This document shows, piece after piece, positions 12,893 to 25,727 of a stretch of DNA of 64,000 bases. The position numbers and the translations under genes were made by a program. The notes below the pieces were generated by a model, which searched no databases, was not told the origin of the DNA, and was given only the letters and a program-made list of their open reading frames with translations. The DNA is from Microcebus murinus (lineage: Eukaryota; Chordata; Mammalia; Primates; Cheirogaleidae): the NCBI RefSeq assembly GCF_040939455.1, contig NC_134109.1:54898001-54962000 (forward strand), given 5' to 3'. How positions within the stretch are numbered: the stretch's first letter is position 1; the number at the start of each line of letters is the position of its first letter.

Positions 12893-12977
12893 AGTTAATT
12901 ATATAAGCATACATACACATATGCACATATGTCTTATTGGTTTTGTTTCTTTGTAGAACCCTGACTAATATACCTAG
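12893..12977 (+). mobile_element. Old interspersed repeat, right end (continues 9001-9124)
   Basis: CTTATTGGTTTTGTTTCTTT followed by AGAACCCTGACTAATA is the terminal motif of the family, complementary to the motif at 48172-48205. About 300 bases of the family are missing between this and the left part. Confidence 0.6.
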
Positions 12978-13639
12978 CATTAAAATGGCTTCCTTAAGTT
13001 ATCAAGTTAGTTTGTTGTTTGTTATATTCACTCTTTTTATGAATACACATAAAACTTTCTCAATTTTAAAATGAAAAATATTCTCATTGGAACTTTATTA
13101 CAGTTTCATTAGACACTAAAATTAATTTTAACCTCTTTATAGAGCTACAAAATTTTAATCTTATTATATGCCCTATCTCTTCATTTAATGAGTTTTTATA
13201 TTAGTTCCTTTAAAAGGTGTTATCATTTTTTTAGATAGTTATTTGTATTTCTAACTGAATATATTTCTAGGCATTTTATTTTCTGTTACTGGAATATTTT
13301 CCTTATTTCTTTTTTTTATTTTAAATAAATAAAATTTAAAGATTAGCTAAACCACTAAAGCCCCAATATTTTCCCGTTTAACTTCTCTTTCCCTAGAGCT
13401 GAACACTGTCTTAAGTAGATGAGGATTATTGTGATGTAATATTTAGTAATTGACAAAAATTGCCATTAGTATTGGTCAAAAATATAACATGTTAGCAATT
13501 TAATTTGTCTCAGTCTTATCAAGTATAAATAATTATTTTGATGTTTTTAAATATATTTAAAGATTGTTAGATAATAAGTTGTCTTTTGAAATCACCTTTT
13601 AAAAATATGATATTTTGACATGTTAATATGTGGAGATTG
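12978..13639. other. Unassigned AT-rich DNA
   Basis: No gene. The stretch 13170-13310 vaguely resembles antisense L1M ORF2, but too few bases agree for a call. Confidence 0.45.
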
Positions 13640-14110
13640 ATTACATTCACTTGAATATTTCTGTTGCATTCCATTGTATGAATAAGTCAATACTTATTTA
13701 TGCATTCCTTGACTAAGAAACTGCTAAGTTGTTTGAGATCTTTTAGCTCTACAATAATGTTTTAATGAGCATAATTGTTTATTTTCCTATAACAAATTCA
13801 GGCCAGAATTTACTTATGGAAGAACACATTGAAATGGATTGCTGCATTATTGTATCAACTACATAAATCAACTAGGTATTTTAAATTGTTCTCCAAAAAC
13901 ACTATACTAATTACTGTCCTATTAGCAATATGTAAGTCTTCATTTTTTCCTTAGCCAACACTTGATGTTCTCAAGTGTTAATTTTTACAAGCTAATAGGT
14001 ATAAAATTGCAATTCATTGTTTTTGTTTTATTTTAGAGTTCCTTGATTACCTCTACTGCTAGATATCTTTCACTATACTTATTGGCCATTTGACATTTTC
14101 TTTGAATTTT
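13640..14110 (-). mobile_element. Ancient L1M fragment, ORF2 3' end, antisense
   Basis: Read on the plus strand, the order of blocks matches antisense L1: CATTCCATTGTATGAATAAG, then AATTGTTCTCCAAAAACACT, CCAACACTTGATGTTCTCAA, CTAATAGGTATAAAATTGCA and TTGGCCATTTGACATTTTCT. These correspond to the ORF2 C-terminal region of old mammalian L1s. It is heavily diverged and no frame survives. Confidence 0.7.
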
Positions 14111-14112
14111 AC

Positions 14113-14168
14113 TTATATATACACACACACATATGTATACATGTGTATGTATGTGTGTGTGTGTGTGT
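14113..14168. repeat. (TA/CA/TG)n simple repeat
   Basis: TATACACACAC followed by GTATGTATGTGTGTGTGTG. A second TA/TG tract is at 14253-14303. Confidence 0.85.
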
Positions 14169-14303
14169 ATCCTTAGTCTATTTTTCAATGAGCCTATGTT
14201 TTTCTTACTGGTATCTATTTCTTCATATATTTTATGTCATAGTAATTTGCTTATATATAAATATATATGTATGTGTGTATACATATATGTATATATACAG
14301 AGA

Positions 14304-15784
14304 TATGTTTTCATATGATTGCCCATTGTGTAATTTAAAAAATACATCTAATATATCATTTTATGTAGATTTCTATTTGAATACAGTTAAATTCATGCAA
14401 CTTTTAGTTATTCATGCACTTTATGCATATTTAAGAAATCTTCTCTAAGATATCACAAAGAATATTTTAAATAATTTAGAGTTTTGCTTTTCATGTTTAA
14501 ATCTTTAATCATTCCAAAGATGAATAATTTTGATAAAATACAATATAGGTGTTTAAGCATATCCTATTATTACATATGCATAGCCAATTGTACTAGCATC
14601 ATTAGTTAAATAGTGCAATTTTAACTCACTTATTTGTAATGACACTTAGTGTGATATCACATAGTAAATTAAGGCATATAGGTATTGTATCCAAAAAGGA
14701 TAGGAGAAAAAGCTCAGGACATTTTCTAAAGGAAAGCTACTTCGAAACTTTTGTATTTTTAAAAGAGTTTCTCATAGCCATTGGCCTTTATGTCCAACTT
14801 CAACCTCATTTCTCTTTTTACTTCTTCTCATCAACCAATAAGCGTACAATGAAACATTTAATTCTGGGCTTTTATCTATATAATTAAGCACATACAAGAT
14901 AATCTTGACTGTCCTGATGTGGAGTCCTAGGGAGCCCCAAAGCCAGAAGGACGGCTGGGATTTCAAGCAGAATCTGAGGCAAGGTTTTTGTAAATGAGGG
15001 TGGCACCTAGGCAGTAGTGGACCCTTTCAGGGAATGGTTGCATCCATATTACTGTCAGTAACCTCGTTAGCTGGCCCCAGCAGTCTTGGATGAGTATTTG
15101 GACAGTAAGAATGGTTTGAATTTGTGTTAGTCTATATGGTGTAAATAAAATGTCTCACCCTTAATTGAATCTTTATAAAAGATATTGAGATCCTCATTCC
15201 TCCTCTTGCCAAATAGTGACATAAAACCTTATTTATCAGAGATACTGTTTCTTCCTTGACAGGTATTGTTGTTCAACAGTCTCAACTGGACCCAAGGCTA
15301 GATTGTAGTTGTCAACTGAGGAGACTTTTGACTAAGTTCTGGCAAATGAAATCTGAGTAGAGTAGACATACACCATTTCAAGGTTTGGCTCATAAATACA
15401 GACTTTTTACCTTTTCCTTTTTTCTTCCCATATGCTGCAAACAAAAAATTGCAAGGGCCAGGGAATTTGACATATATATAAGATGGGAGGAGCCTAAGTT
15501 TCTGAATCTCCATAAAGAAAGCTTCTTGCTAAGTAAGCATGTTACATTGTAAATGGGTGAAAATACATTTGCATTGTGTTACAGCAATGAAGTTTGGAAC
15601 TGTCATCATCCTGATTTATTTATCTTCCATTCTTGGAAAATCCTCTTATATGAGTCAGCAAAGGAAAATTACATGCTGTATACTGGGATTCATTAACTTT
15701 GTAAGAGAAAAATATCTGAGAACTGTTACCTATGAAAATAGACCTAGTAGAGGTAATAGATAAGAATTTTTGGTAGTCAACGGT
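14304..15784. other. Unassigned intergenic DNA
   Basis: No recognisable gene or repeat. Frames up to 101 codons overlap the simple repeats and have no domain. The segment 14900-15110 is somewhat richer in GC than its surroundings. Confidence 0.45.
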
Positions 15785-16105
15785 TTTAAATTTTAGTTAT
15801 ACAAGATTAATAAACCCTAGAGTTCTACTGTACAACATGGTGCCTGTAGTTAACAGTACTGTATTCTATACTTAAACATTGGCTAAGAGGTTAGATCCTA
15901 TCTTAGGTGCTCTTATTACAAATTATAACAATAGTAAATAAGAAAGCAATAGGATAGTTTTAGAGATGATGGATAAGTTTATGGCATTAGATTATGCTGA
16001 TGACTTCACTGGTACATACTTATATCCAAACTAATCCAATTTTATACATTAAATATGTATAATTCTTTTGTATGTCAGTCACACTTCAGCAAAGTGGTTT
16101 AAAAA
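15785..16105 (+). mobile_element. L1M 3' UTR end
   Basis: The series CTAGAGTTCTACTGTACAAC, GCCTGTAGTTAACAGTACTG, TTAGATCCTATCTTAGGTGC and TTAAATATGTATAATTCTTT, ending in an A-run, follows the 3' UTR of old primate/mammalian L1s (L1MA/L1MB type). It is 5'-truncated and non-coding. Confidence 0.7.
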
Positions 16106-16616
16106 AACTTTGGAAAGAATTAAGATACTTAATGAAACTACATCAGATGTTTAAAATTCTTCAGAAACTAAAGAAGTATAATTTCCAAACTTAAATATTT
16201 AAAATATTAAAAAAACAAAACCTAAAGTGAGAATGATCATTGATGGAATTGGATCAGTGTTCTGTAAGATCATCTGAATTAAAAAGCTGATAGACTAAAA
16301 ATGGACAATAAACATGAGGAAAAAATAGGTCAAGTTATTTGTTGATGCAAATAATAAGAATGCCAAGTATAAGATAAACAGAGTACTAATAAGCATATAA
16401 ATGCTTGTATTACATTTAATTTCAATTGTTATTAAGATACATTATTATTTTATTTACTTCTCAGTTATAAAGTGTATACATTTGTGGATAACAGTAAAAT
16501 ATCCCATATAATAAAATAATACAGAAAGAAGTTCAAAACCAACATCTACCTACTACTATTTGTGTGATATCTTTTGCAACCAGGTGTTTGCTCTGTGAAA
16601 TATGAATAATATAATT
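16106..16616. other. Unassigned AT-rich DNA
   Basis: A-rich sequence between the L1M 3' end and the mariner. Nothing identified. Confidence 0.5.
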
Positions 16617-16618
16617 TA

Positions 16619-17901
16619 TTAGGTCATTAAATATAAAATGTCCCATTTCAAATCAAAAGTCTAGTTTATTAATTCTCAAACAAATAGCAGTACAATTAAT
16701 CAAAGTGTTCATTTAAACTATTAATACCGTTTTGCTATTTTAATGGTAGCTTGTTTATGCCAGCAGTGAAGGAGCCTGGAGAGTGAGTGGCAATGAAATC
16801 GCAAAAGGTGTTTTTCACGGCTTGTTGAGAATGTAATATTTTTCCCTGCAAGAAGTGGTCTAAAGTCTGGAAGAAGTGGTATTCAGTCGGTGACGGTCTG
16901 GTGAAAACAGTGAATGACAGACAGTTACGCAATCCAGACTTTGTAGTTTGAGCAGCAATGTTTGTGCAATATGTCATGCAGCTTTGTCTTGCAACAGGAT
17001 TGGCTTGTCTCTATTGACCAATCTTGGCTGCTTAATTGCAAGCATTCTCATCATTTCATCCAACTGGTTGCAGTAGACATACAGTGCAATTGGTTGACCA
17101 AATTTCATGAAGCTATAGTGGATAATACCAGAACTGAACCACCAAACAGACACCATTAGCTTTTTTTGATGAATATATGGTCTTGTACTGTGTTTCCGCA
17201 CTTCATCTTCATCCAACCATTGTGCCAAACGCTTGCAATTGTCAAAAAGAATACATTTTTCATTACACGTAACAATACGGTATAGAAATGGTAGGCCTTT
17301 GTGTCATGACAGCAAAGAAAGGCAAGCTTTGAGACAATTTCTCTTCTGACATTCATTTAATTCATGTGGTACCCATCTATCCAGCTTCTTTATCTTGCCA
17401 ATTTACTTCAAATTATTTCATATTGTTGGAATAGTAACTTCAAACCTTGCTGCTAAGTCACACATAGGTTAAGATGGATTTGCTTCTGCTGCAGCTTTCA
17501 GCTCATCATTATCCACCTTGGTCTCAGGTTGCCCATGTGGCTAATTTTCAGGATTAAACTCACCAGAATGGAACTTCTTAAACCGTCTTTGTACTGTGTG
17601 TTCATAAGCCACATCCTCCCTAAACACTCCGTTGATATTTCAAGCTGTCTGCCGTAGCATAGATTCCACAACAGAACTCATACTCAAAAATAAAACAAAT
17701 TTTTTACTTATCCATGTTTTCACAAAAATTACTCTAAAAAAACTTTAAGAGATAATCAGAAGCCAAACCATGTGCTAGAAAGAATAATGATATACCTTCA
17801 CAATAAAAATGAAGCAAGAAGTGTCAAAGTAAAATGTCAGAGATACCAACTGTGACACTTAGTACTTAAGGAAATTGGCTATTTCATACTTAATAAACTA
17901 A
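16619..17901 (-). mobile_element. Mariner-family DNA transposon, full length
   Basis: A 1283-bp element with matching termini. The left end reads TTAGGTCATTAAATATAAAA; the right end, on the complement, reads TTAGTTTATTAAGTATGAAA. Similarity continues to about 31 bases. A TA dinucleotide lies outside each end (16617-16618 and 17902-17903), which is the mariner target duplication. Length and transposase content fit a typical 1.3-kb mariner. A second, left-truncated copy is at 51117-51777. The exact subfamily is not certain. Confidence 0.92.
16735..17681 (-). pseudogene. Mariner transposase remnant
   Basis: Cut-and-paste transposase of the D,D(34)D type. The ATG at 17681 is followed by a readable but broken protein: the N-terminal helix-turn-helix region, then DRWVPHELNECQKRN at about 17390, AQWLDEDEVRKHSTRPYIHQ near 17220, and MVSVWWFSSGIIHYSFMKFG near 17145. 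The first catalytic Asp appears changed (VTCNEKC where VTCDEKW is usual). The second lies in ILLQDKAA next to a stop (HDNA or QDNA usual). In-frame stops occur soon after the start and repeatedly later. The C-terminal part (HFFQTLDHFLQGKILHSQQA) is in another frame. It cannot be active. Confidence 0.9.
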
Positions 17902-18009
17902 TATCTCTTAGGATTGTATACGGTTTAAATAAAATAATTTGTGTAAAGTATTTAAGCTAATGGTACAGAACATAAATTACATCTAAAATATTTATTACTG
18001 CTGTTATAC

Positions 18010-18018
18010 ACCCATATA

Positions 18019-18068
<50 letters not shown>
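18010..18068. repeat. (TG)n(TA)n microsatellite
   Basis: TATATGTGTGTGTGTGTG followed by about 34 bases of TA. Confidence 0.95.
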
Positions 18069-18070
<2 letters not shown>

Positions 18071-18675
18071 GAGAATCTAACAGACTTATTTTCTGTCAAG
18101 GAGATCAGCCTTCCTGGAAGCCCTGAGGTAGTGGAATAACACTGAGTTAAAAGAACTGGGATACAAGAGGGCTTAAACACAGATAAGGTATCATGTTTCT
18201 GTATGGATCATTAAAGCATATTATCAAACATACTGTCATATGGAAAATATGTCATACATGTTCTTTATTTGAAAACCATAGTTGAAATAGAACTTTAAAC
18301 AAATTAAAAAGAAGTTCCTTATATTCACCTTCAACTCTCTTTTCCTTCTAAACATCATTCAGGAAAACAAAACAAAACCAAAGCAAAGACAATATCAAAA
18401 AGAAGGAAACAAACAAATATAAACTTTTTATCATAGATTTACATTTTCACATACTCTAAATTATACCACATTTTAAACACATGACCACTAATTCTCAAAT
18501 TATTCAGTATTGCATCATCATTAAACTATATTTTCCCTCGAATTTTTCTTTCTTGCTATCCTAGATGGTATTGTACATTCTGCAGTTAATCCTTCATAAT
18601 TATTCTCCCCTTTAACAGAGTGATATTTTTTATTTTTAAAAAATTACAGAGAGATTAGGGACAGGCAATGGTTCT
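18069..18675. other. Unassigned intergenic DNA
   Basis: No gene. A-rich imperfect AAAAC runs occur near 18365-18400. Confidence 0.5.
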
Positions 18676-19113
18676 CCCCTGTTTAAAATCCCAAGCAATC
18701 TCTTCATGGTGTGAGTGAAATCTCTATTCCTCACCATGGCCTGCAAAGACCGACTCTCCCATTACTTGCAAAGCCCCAGTTGCACTGGTGTTCAAGCTAT
18801 CACCTGATTCTTCCAAGACAATGGGACATTTTGTTGATTTTCTGTTATATCTGAAAAGCCACCTTCTCAGGTCTTCACCCATGTAACTCAATTTTTAGTT
18901 TCTGTTCAAATGTCGTCTCAGCAGCCTACCAAATGAGTCTCTCATATATCTGTTGCAGCAATTACTTTGTATTTCTTTATTCTGACTTTTTAAATAGAAC
19001 TTACAGTATCCAAATATAAGAGATTTTTCAACTTTATTACTTATCATAATCGTTTTTGACAGTTTATTTTCTGAACATGGTCTTATGTAGGACTTCAATA
19101 AATATTCATTGAA
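18676..19113 (+). mobile_element. L2 LINE 3' end
   Basis: The blocks TTCTGTTCAAATGTCGTCTC (18900), AGCAATTACTTTGTATTTCT and the terminal TTCAATAAATATTCATTGAA (19095) follow the 3' end of mammalian L2. It is ancient and non-coding. Confidence 0.7.
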
Positions 19114-19294
19114 TTAACTTTGCATTAATAAAAATTGAGGTATCAAGATGTAGTAATATGATAACAACACAATGGGGGTATACTTATTTGGTGATATATA
19201 AAAATATAAATAGAGATACTGGGATTTATATAGCCATACAAGGTCATTCTGCTTGTATTTACTAAGTGTTTTACTGTGAATGTAAATTCTACTT

Positions 19295-19490
19295 TCAATC
19301 ATTTTCTTAATTAACAAATATTTATTTACCAACTGTTATGTGAGAGGCAGGATTTCAGGAGCTTGGATCAGTGAACAAAATAGAAGAGGTCTCCACCTTG
19401 TAGATCTCAAATTCTAGTCAAGTGAAGACACGTAACAAGCAATAAGCTTAATAAATGAGTAAATATGTTCTATTTCTATCTTTTGCAGTA
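19295..19490 (-). mobile_element. L2 LINE 3' end, antisense
   Basis: AACAAATATTTATTTACCAA, then AGTGAACAAAATAGA and AATTCTAGTCAAGTGAAGAC, is the complement of the L2 3' end. It lies head-on to the L2 fragment ending at 19113. Confidence 0.65.
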
Positions 19491-22400
19491 GAAAAGTATA
19501 TAGCAAGAGAACTGAGTATGATTAAGATGAATACAGAACAAATATAAACTGTAATAAGAAGAGGAAGTACTGATCAGTACTAATAGTGCCAATAGTGCCA
19601 TACAATCATAAAATAGAAAGTATGATGATTTATTTTGAAACGGTCAATTATGTAAAAACCTTAAGATAAATACTTTCTGTCCATGTTTGATCTGCTATCT
19701 CTTGGGAATAAGCCTCTGAAGTATCCTACCAATTATAATGAAAATCTAAAAGGGCATAAGAATAAAAGAGGGAAGAGGTAAAATATAATAATTTAAGACA
19801 TTTGGCAGTAGAGGACTTGAAGTTTGGGAAGAAGAAGAAAGGATGAGTGGATTGTATCTTATAATTTTGAGCATATAAAATTCCCTGATCTTCAGAGGTG
19901 TAAAGTTTAGAAGGAAGAATAAACTTAAAATAGTTCCTACTAAGTACTTTTAATTTTTGATTAGGTTGCATTTAATACTACTGTGTGTAGCCTCTTGTCA
20001 TGCTACTTAGCTCATCGTCATTGGCCAGCGTTATATGAAAGAAGCAACATCTTGCTGTTGCCAGAATTTAACATACATGTGGAAGGTCTACAAAACTGCA
20101 AGTAATGGGTCCTAAGTAACCATAGCTTTACAGATATTGGAGGGTGTTTTCATTCCAAACTGATACTGATTATATCATTCAGCAATGATCAAATTAAATG
20201 GATACAAGAGGATCTACCATATCTTTTGTTACTCATTTGAGTAGTTAGTTTGGGAAGGAAATATTTAAAAACTTTACAGTTTTATACTGTAACGTGAATA
20301 ACATTTGTATTTAGTATAAAACATGTTATAAATATACAGTGTTGTCTATTTTTAAATGAAAAATTATATTGCTTAAAGTAAGAAATCAGTTAAGGAAATA
20401 GATTTCCTTCCTCTCTTTTGACTATAAATCCTGTGTACTTAGGCAATTTTCCTTAAGAAATCAAGATATCTTCTTTTTCTAGTTTGAAAATAAGACAATT
20501 CTTTGAGGTAAATATATAATAGGGATAAATAGCTTGCCATTTTAAAGTCCTCTAGAGGTAATTCAATTCTTGAAAGTTCTTTTGTAAATCTTACATTAAG
20601 GTAAACTCGGGCAAAAATATCTAATTCTATTTACCATATGTGTATTAACAAGGTTGAGGTGCTGAGAGATTAAATGACTTATTTACCTAACCAAAGAATT
20701 AGAAAAGTAGTTTTCTTCTACTTTAAGGAAAGTCATTTGCATTAAGACAATTAAAATACAGTTGCAGGAGAAATTTTTAATAGGTTGAATATTAAAAGTA
20801 TAAATTAACTAATTCTTTATTGACTCATATATTTATGTGGATTTTTTAAGTCATAAGAAGATAATCTAGACCACTTATATAATGTCAAATAACTCTTGTC
20901 AAGAAGCATGAAAGTCAGCGATGTCGTAATGGTTCAGAATGTAACAATTTTAAGATTTATATATAAATTTTTCAATATCACAGTTTATTTTGTATTCCTC
21001 CAAAACAGCTCTCTTGACAGAGATTTTGTATAATATTTAATTATATGTGTGTCTGTGTATGTGTGTATAAAATGCTAGCTGAAAGGTAAAATAATCCTTT
21101 GGAGATACATATATTATATAGGTTATTAAAATACTGACTTAAAAATGTCTTTACTCAACTTAGAGGCATATTTATGCTCTATTTATTCAATGTCTTAGAG
21201 TTCTCCTAGCTTAAAAACAACTATATTTTCTCCCTTTTTCTTCAATTCTTATTGGCATTGGTTTCCATAAATGTATATGTTTTTTAAATGAGTATAAAGT
21301 TATAATAATTGAATCTGGTTAGAGTGCTTTGGGATTTCTTGGAAATAGCAAGGGATTTTTTAAGTTATTTAAAGATTTAGAGATTTATTTTATCTGTGGA
21401 TACAAATTTCTTTAATCATTATAAAATGGTGAATCTTATATAAGTTCTAATTTTCATCTCTGCCACTTAGTTGTCATCAAATAAAAAGATGCTATTAAGA
21501 AATACTCTAGTCAGCCATTTCTAGGTTGTATGAGTAAGTTTATGTACTCTCTTGTCGAGTTATTCCTGAAATTTCCATTTCTTATACCTGCAGTATTATG
21601 TGTCTTATTTATGCCATAGATGAAGATGCTAACTTGACTATGTTACTACTATTACTTCATACTTGAAAAATTGAAGACATTTTAATGATTACTAAGAACT
21701 CATATACCCCAAACAAAAGTTGTCATTTTTGACTTCTCTGATAACTTGGTCTGCTTGTTATTTAACACTTCTAATCCTGAGTTATCTTCAAATTTACATA
21801 CAGGATTATGATATAAGTGGCAGCGAAATTAGCACCTAAGGTCATTCCTATTTTTTCCCCAAAGATGTTCTTAAATTCAACTGTTGATGTGTGGCAAATT
21901 AAAAATGTTCCTGTGCCAAGTTTGATAAAATTTGATAACACCTGAATAGCCAAATTATAAAACCCTGAATAAACACTTGGTCCCTTAGAGAAAATTTTAG
22001 AGAAGTTAATGGTATAATAATTCATATTCGTACTTGCGATTATATATGATTATATGTACAGAGATAAATTACAGACATGTGTGCATAGGTATATGTATGT
22101 ATGTATATGTATACATGTGTGTGAACACCACATACATATTCATATTTAATAAAATATTATATTATGTTTCACTTTTGTGTAATGGTAAAAGAAGAACTGA
22201 AGACAGGAATTCCTACAACAGATTACTTCTGCAACAGATCGTGCTTCTTCCCTACAAGTGACATTGGTTTATTGAATCTTTCTTTAAGAAAAAGAGAAGA
22301 AATTGAGAAACTATTTTTAGGAGTTTAAAGTCATATTGTTTCCGTGATTTCAAAATGTATTTTTCATTTAAACTATAAAAATTAATGTCCTATCATCTAA

Positions 22401-23630
22401 AAGGCTGAGAATCCCTGTTTAACTTTCTACATTCTTTCCCATTTCATTTCCATTCTTTTATCTTTTATTATTTATATATTCTCATGGTTTATATAATTTC
22501 CATTGTGTGATTTGACAATAATTTTTTGAGTTGTTTGTCACACTTCTAGAGGCAAGTTCAGTGTTTACTCTTTAATTCAAATACACAAAAAATAGCTTTC
22601 CTTATTATTCATAACAGAGCTCAAATTGCTCACAAGAGAGATCATGCCCACTGTTGATAGAATACAATTTTTTAATCTTGCCAATTAAAAGTAGATTAGC
22701 ATTTTTTAATTTAAATCAATTCTTTAAGCCTAGTTGTCATCAAATTTCCCCCTATCCCATTCAAAAGGGATTTCTTTGTTTTTCCCAGCTCAAGATAATG
22801 ATCGAATGTTGTGAGAAGTTTATGTAGTAGCAGTTGAGTTTGTCTCTGGTTTTGTGTCTGTCCTGCAGAGCTTAGTTGAGTCTTGCTCATGGGTACCTGC
22901 TGGATAAGCTTATAATGAATTCTTGTCTTGATCTCAAATATACTATTCTCACCTTCTCACCTCTTTTTCACAGGATGTGACACCTGATTATTCAACAAAA
23001 CACTCCACAAAATACTAGCTGATTCGTTTCTCAGTGACTATACTCTGAACCAACTAGACACTTAGAGGAGATAAATAATAACATCAATGTTAATCATTAT
23101 GTGCTATGGTAGACATTGATTCAACCTCAGTTGTTCTTATGTTTGGATGACAAAAAAATTACATGATATATCTTCATCATAAGTTTACATAATTTTAAAG
23201 ATAAAAAGGTACTATGGAGGTATAATGTTAGAAAAAGTTGTATGATTCTATTTGGTTAACTAAAAATATGTGTATATGCCAACAAACAGAAACTTGTAAT
23301 TTTATATGGGCTTATACAAGTTTGTATGAGCAAAGATGAAATTGTCCAAGAATACTCCCTCTTAGAGAAATGGGTCAAATGACAATTTAATGATACTTTA
23401 TAAATTATTAGCTAGCTTCTTACACAAAACATATAATGGTCTTGTAATATTAAGAAAAACTTTTTAAATGTGAAATATTTTAGCTTATAAATGTATAATT
23501 TATTTATTGACCAGCTGGGCTGGTACTAATAGCATTTATTCAAAGAGAAACTTTATATATTCTCACTAATGTCTTTTATTCCTGGACCTTGAGGCCATAT
23601 TTATAACACTTCACAGCTTTCAAAGAAATG
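19491..23630. other. Unassigned AT-rich intergenic DNA (4.1 kb)
   Basis: I recognise no gene. Short TG/TATG repeats are at 21045-21068 and 22090-22130. The longest frames, 81-84 codons on the minus strand near 19970 and 22025, show no start context, domain or exon signal that would support them. A moderately GC-richer patch is at 22780-22990. Confidence 0.5.
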
Positions 23631-24038
23631 CAGGCATACCTTGTTTTATTTTGCCTCACTTTATTGCACTTTGTAAATATTATGTTTTTTACTAATTGAA
23701 GGTTTGTGGCAACCCTGCCTCAAGCAAATCTATCGGTGCCATTTTTCCAGCAGCATGCACTCACTTCAAGTCTCATTGTCACATTTTGGTAATTCTTTCA
23801 ATATTGCAAACTTTTTCATAATGATTGTATCTCCTAGGGTGATTTGTGATGTGTGCATTATGATGCTACTATTAAATTATTTCAGGAAACCAAGAATTGC
23901 TCACATGTAAGATGGCAAAAGTAATTGATAAATGGTGTGTGTGTTCTGACTGCTTCACTATCCAGACATTCCCTCACCTCTGTCTCCCTCCCTCTGGCAT
24001 TACTTATACCTTGCGACAGAGTATTGAAATTAGCCCAA
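23631..24038 (+). mobile_element. Tigger1 DNA transposon, left part
   Basis: It begins CAGGCATACCTTGTTTTATT, the terminal inverted repeat of the pogo-like Tigger1. Typical blocks follow: GGTTTGTGGCAACCCTGCCT, TTTTTCCAGCAGCATGCACT and TGTGTTCTGACTGCTTCACT. It stops at the position just before the transposase gene would begin (ATTGAAATTAGCCCAATT). The remaining right part is at 25728-26612. Confidence 0.93.
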
Positions 24039-25727
24039 TTGTTTGCTTGTCTGGAAAATCTTTAATTCCACTTCAGTTATAAAAAATAGTTTTACAAGAC
24101 ACAAAGTTCTAATCTGACAGTTGTTATGTTTAAGAAGACTGAAGATGGGATCCCAATCCTCTCTGGCTTGTAAGGACTCCTCTGAGAAGTCTATACCCTG
24201 ATGAGTCTTCCTTTGTAGGTTAGTTGTAGCTTTCATCTTGTTTGTCTGATCCTCTTCTCTTTGCTGAGGGCTAATAGGTTTGCAGGGCACCTGTTCTCCT
24301 TTGCAGGGATCTCTCCTACTTAGTGAGAAAAAGGGGAGGTCCCTACATGGTGCTTTTGTGGCCTACTCTGGAATGTTGACCCATCAGGGAAGGAGCAAGC
24401 GCACTGAGAGCCTGTAGTGCAGCTGTTCTGTTTTCTCCTTTTCCCCTATGATTATCACAGTTGAAGCTGGTGCTGGATTATCTTCATGTGGGATGCTGGG
24501 TTCTTCCCCAAGATTGTCATTGGAATTTCAAGTTGGGGGCTGGGTGAGACCTTCTTCACTGACACTGGTATTATGGGGTATTGCTCCATCCATGTCTCCC
24601 TGTGGAGGTGACAGTGGCAGCCGGGTGAGGTTATATAGCCAGTGGTCACGGGTGTCTGGGTTGTGGGTGTTTGCTTAAACCAGGTCTATGTGTAATGGGA
24701 GCTTAAGGCTGGGTGGTCTCTGGCAGTCTCTGGTAGAGTGTTGGACCTTGAGGCAGTTCTGTGGTGCCAACAGCAGTGCTGGAAACTCAGGGGTGGGATT
24801 TTGGGGTCAAGGTACAATGTTGGAATTTTGGGGCAGCAAGCCAGTCCTGGTGGGAACTCTGGATCCGCAAGGGTGGAACTTCAGGCCTAGGAGCAGCAAG
24901 AGCTTCAGAGCCAGAAGTGGGGACTACAAAGGCAGGCTTTATGAGTGTGGTGCTCTTCCTGTGGCATGGTTGCTGCAGACGCTGATCCATACAGGCAGGA
25001 ATTGGTTCCCACAGCCTAGGGATCACAGAGGTGGACCAGGGCCACCAGACAGCCAGGGTTCTACCTCCTCTCCCTAGGTGTCACTAAGGCAGTTGCCCAA
25101 GGTTTCCAAGATGGGTCCTGTGGCACCAGAGGCACCTCCTCTGCTCAGAAGCTGCACTGGAAGAAGGGGCACTTAGCTTCCAGTCAGAGGACACAGTATG
25201 GGGAAGAATCAGCTCCACTTGGTGGGGCAATGCAAAAGCTATTGCTATAAAGCTGAGTCTCATGTAGATCTGGCACCATGCACCTGAGAGCTCAGGATGG
25301 TGTCAGCTGCAGAAACCTGGGATTGGCAGCTACCATATCCCTACTGTGCTTGCTCTCCAGTGCAGTGTCTCTGCACAGACTCTAGGCAGCTCCTCAGTCA
25401 GTCCAGAGGTTTGCAGTGGTGGAGGAAGCCCCCCTCACAGCTCAGCCCACTATGCCTACAGGGTGAATGTGGAGCCCCGGGACTCTCTCCTCCTGAACTT
25501 CCCCATGTGTGGGTACCTCCCCACAGATCCCTTCAATTTTGATGAAAGAATTGCCCCATCACCTTCTCCTTCATTCTGAATGTCCTCCATCAGTTGTATG
25601 GAATTTTACAATGTTTTTCCAGAAAGAGCCATTTGTAGGTAGGCATCTGCCTGCAATTTTCTATCCTCTCCCTGAGAGTGGTGTATCTGTAGGCTGCATC
25701 TAGTCTACCATATTCCTCAGTATCTCC
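24039..25727 (-). mobile_element. Old L1 5' UTR plus ORF1 part, antisense, inside Tigger1
   Basis: On the minus strand the element starts near 25727 and has a GC-rich 5' UTR of about 1.3 kb. It then runs into ORF1 C-terminal sequence at 24290-24045 (SLQAREDWDPIFSLLKHNNC), homologous to TLQARRDWGPILILLKQNNA in L1-B. The N-terminal part of ORF1 is largely missing, and the copy ends at 24039 within ORF1 with no ORF2, 3' UTR or tail. An L1 with a full 5' end but no 3' end must have lost its 3' part after insertion. The plus-strand frames here (129 and 76 codons) are chance frames in GC-rich UTR. Confidence 0.8.

Noticed and set aside
16974..17228. Intact small host gene related to SETMAR
   Set aside because: The frame is one slice of a mariner transposase with stops on either side, inside an element with its own terminal repeats.
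24688..25077. 129-codon plus-strand frame in GC-rich DNA
   Set aside because: It lies antisense within the 5' UTR of an old L1. The frame is a product of base composition, with no domain and overlapping frames on both strands.
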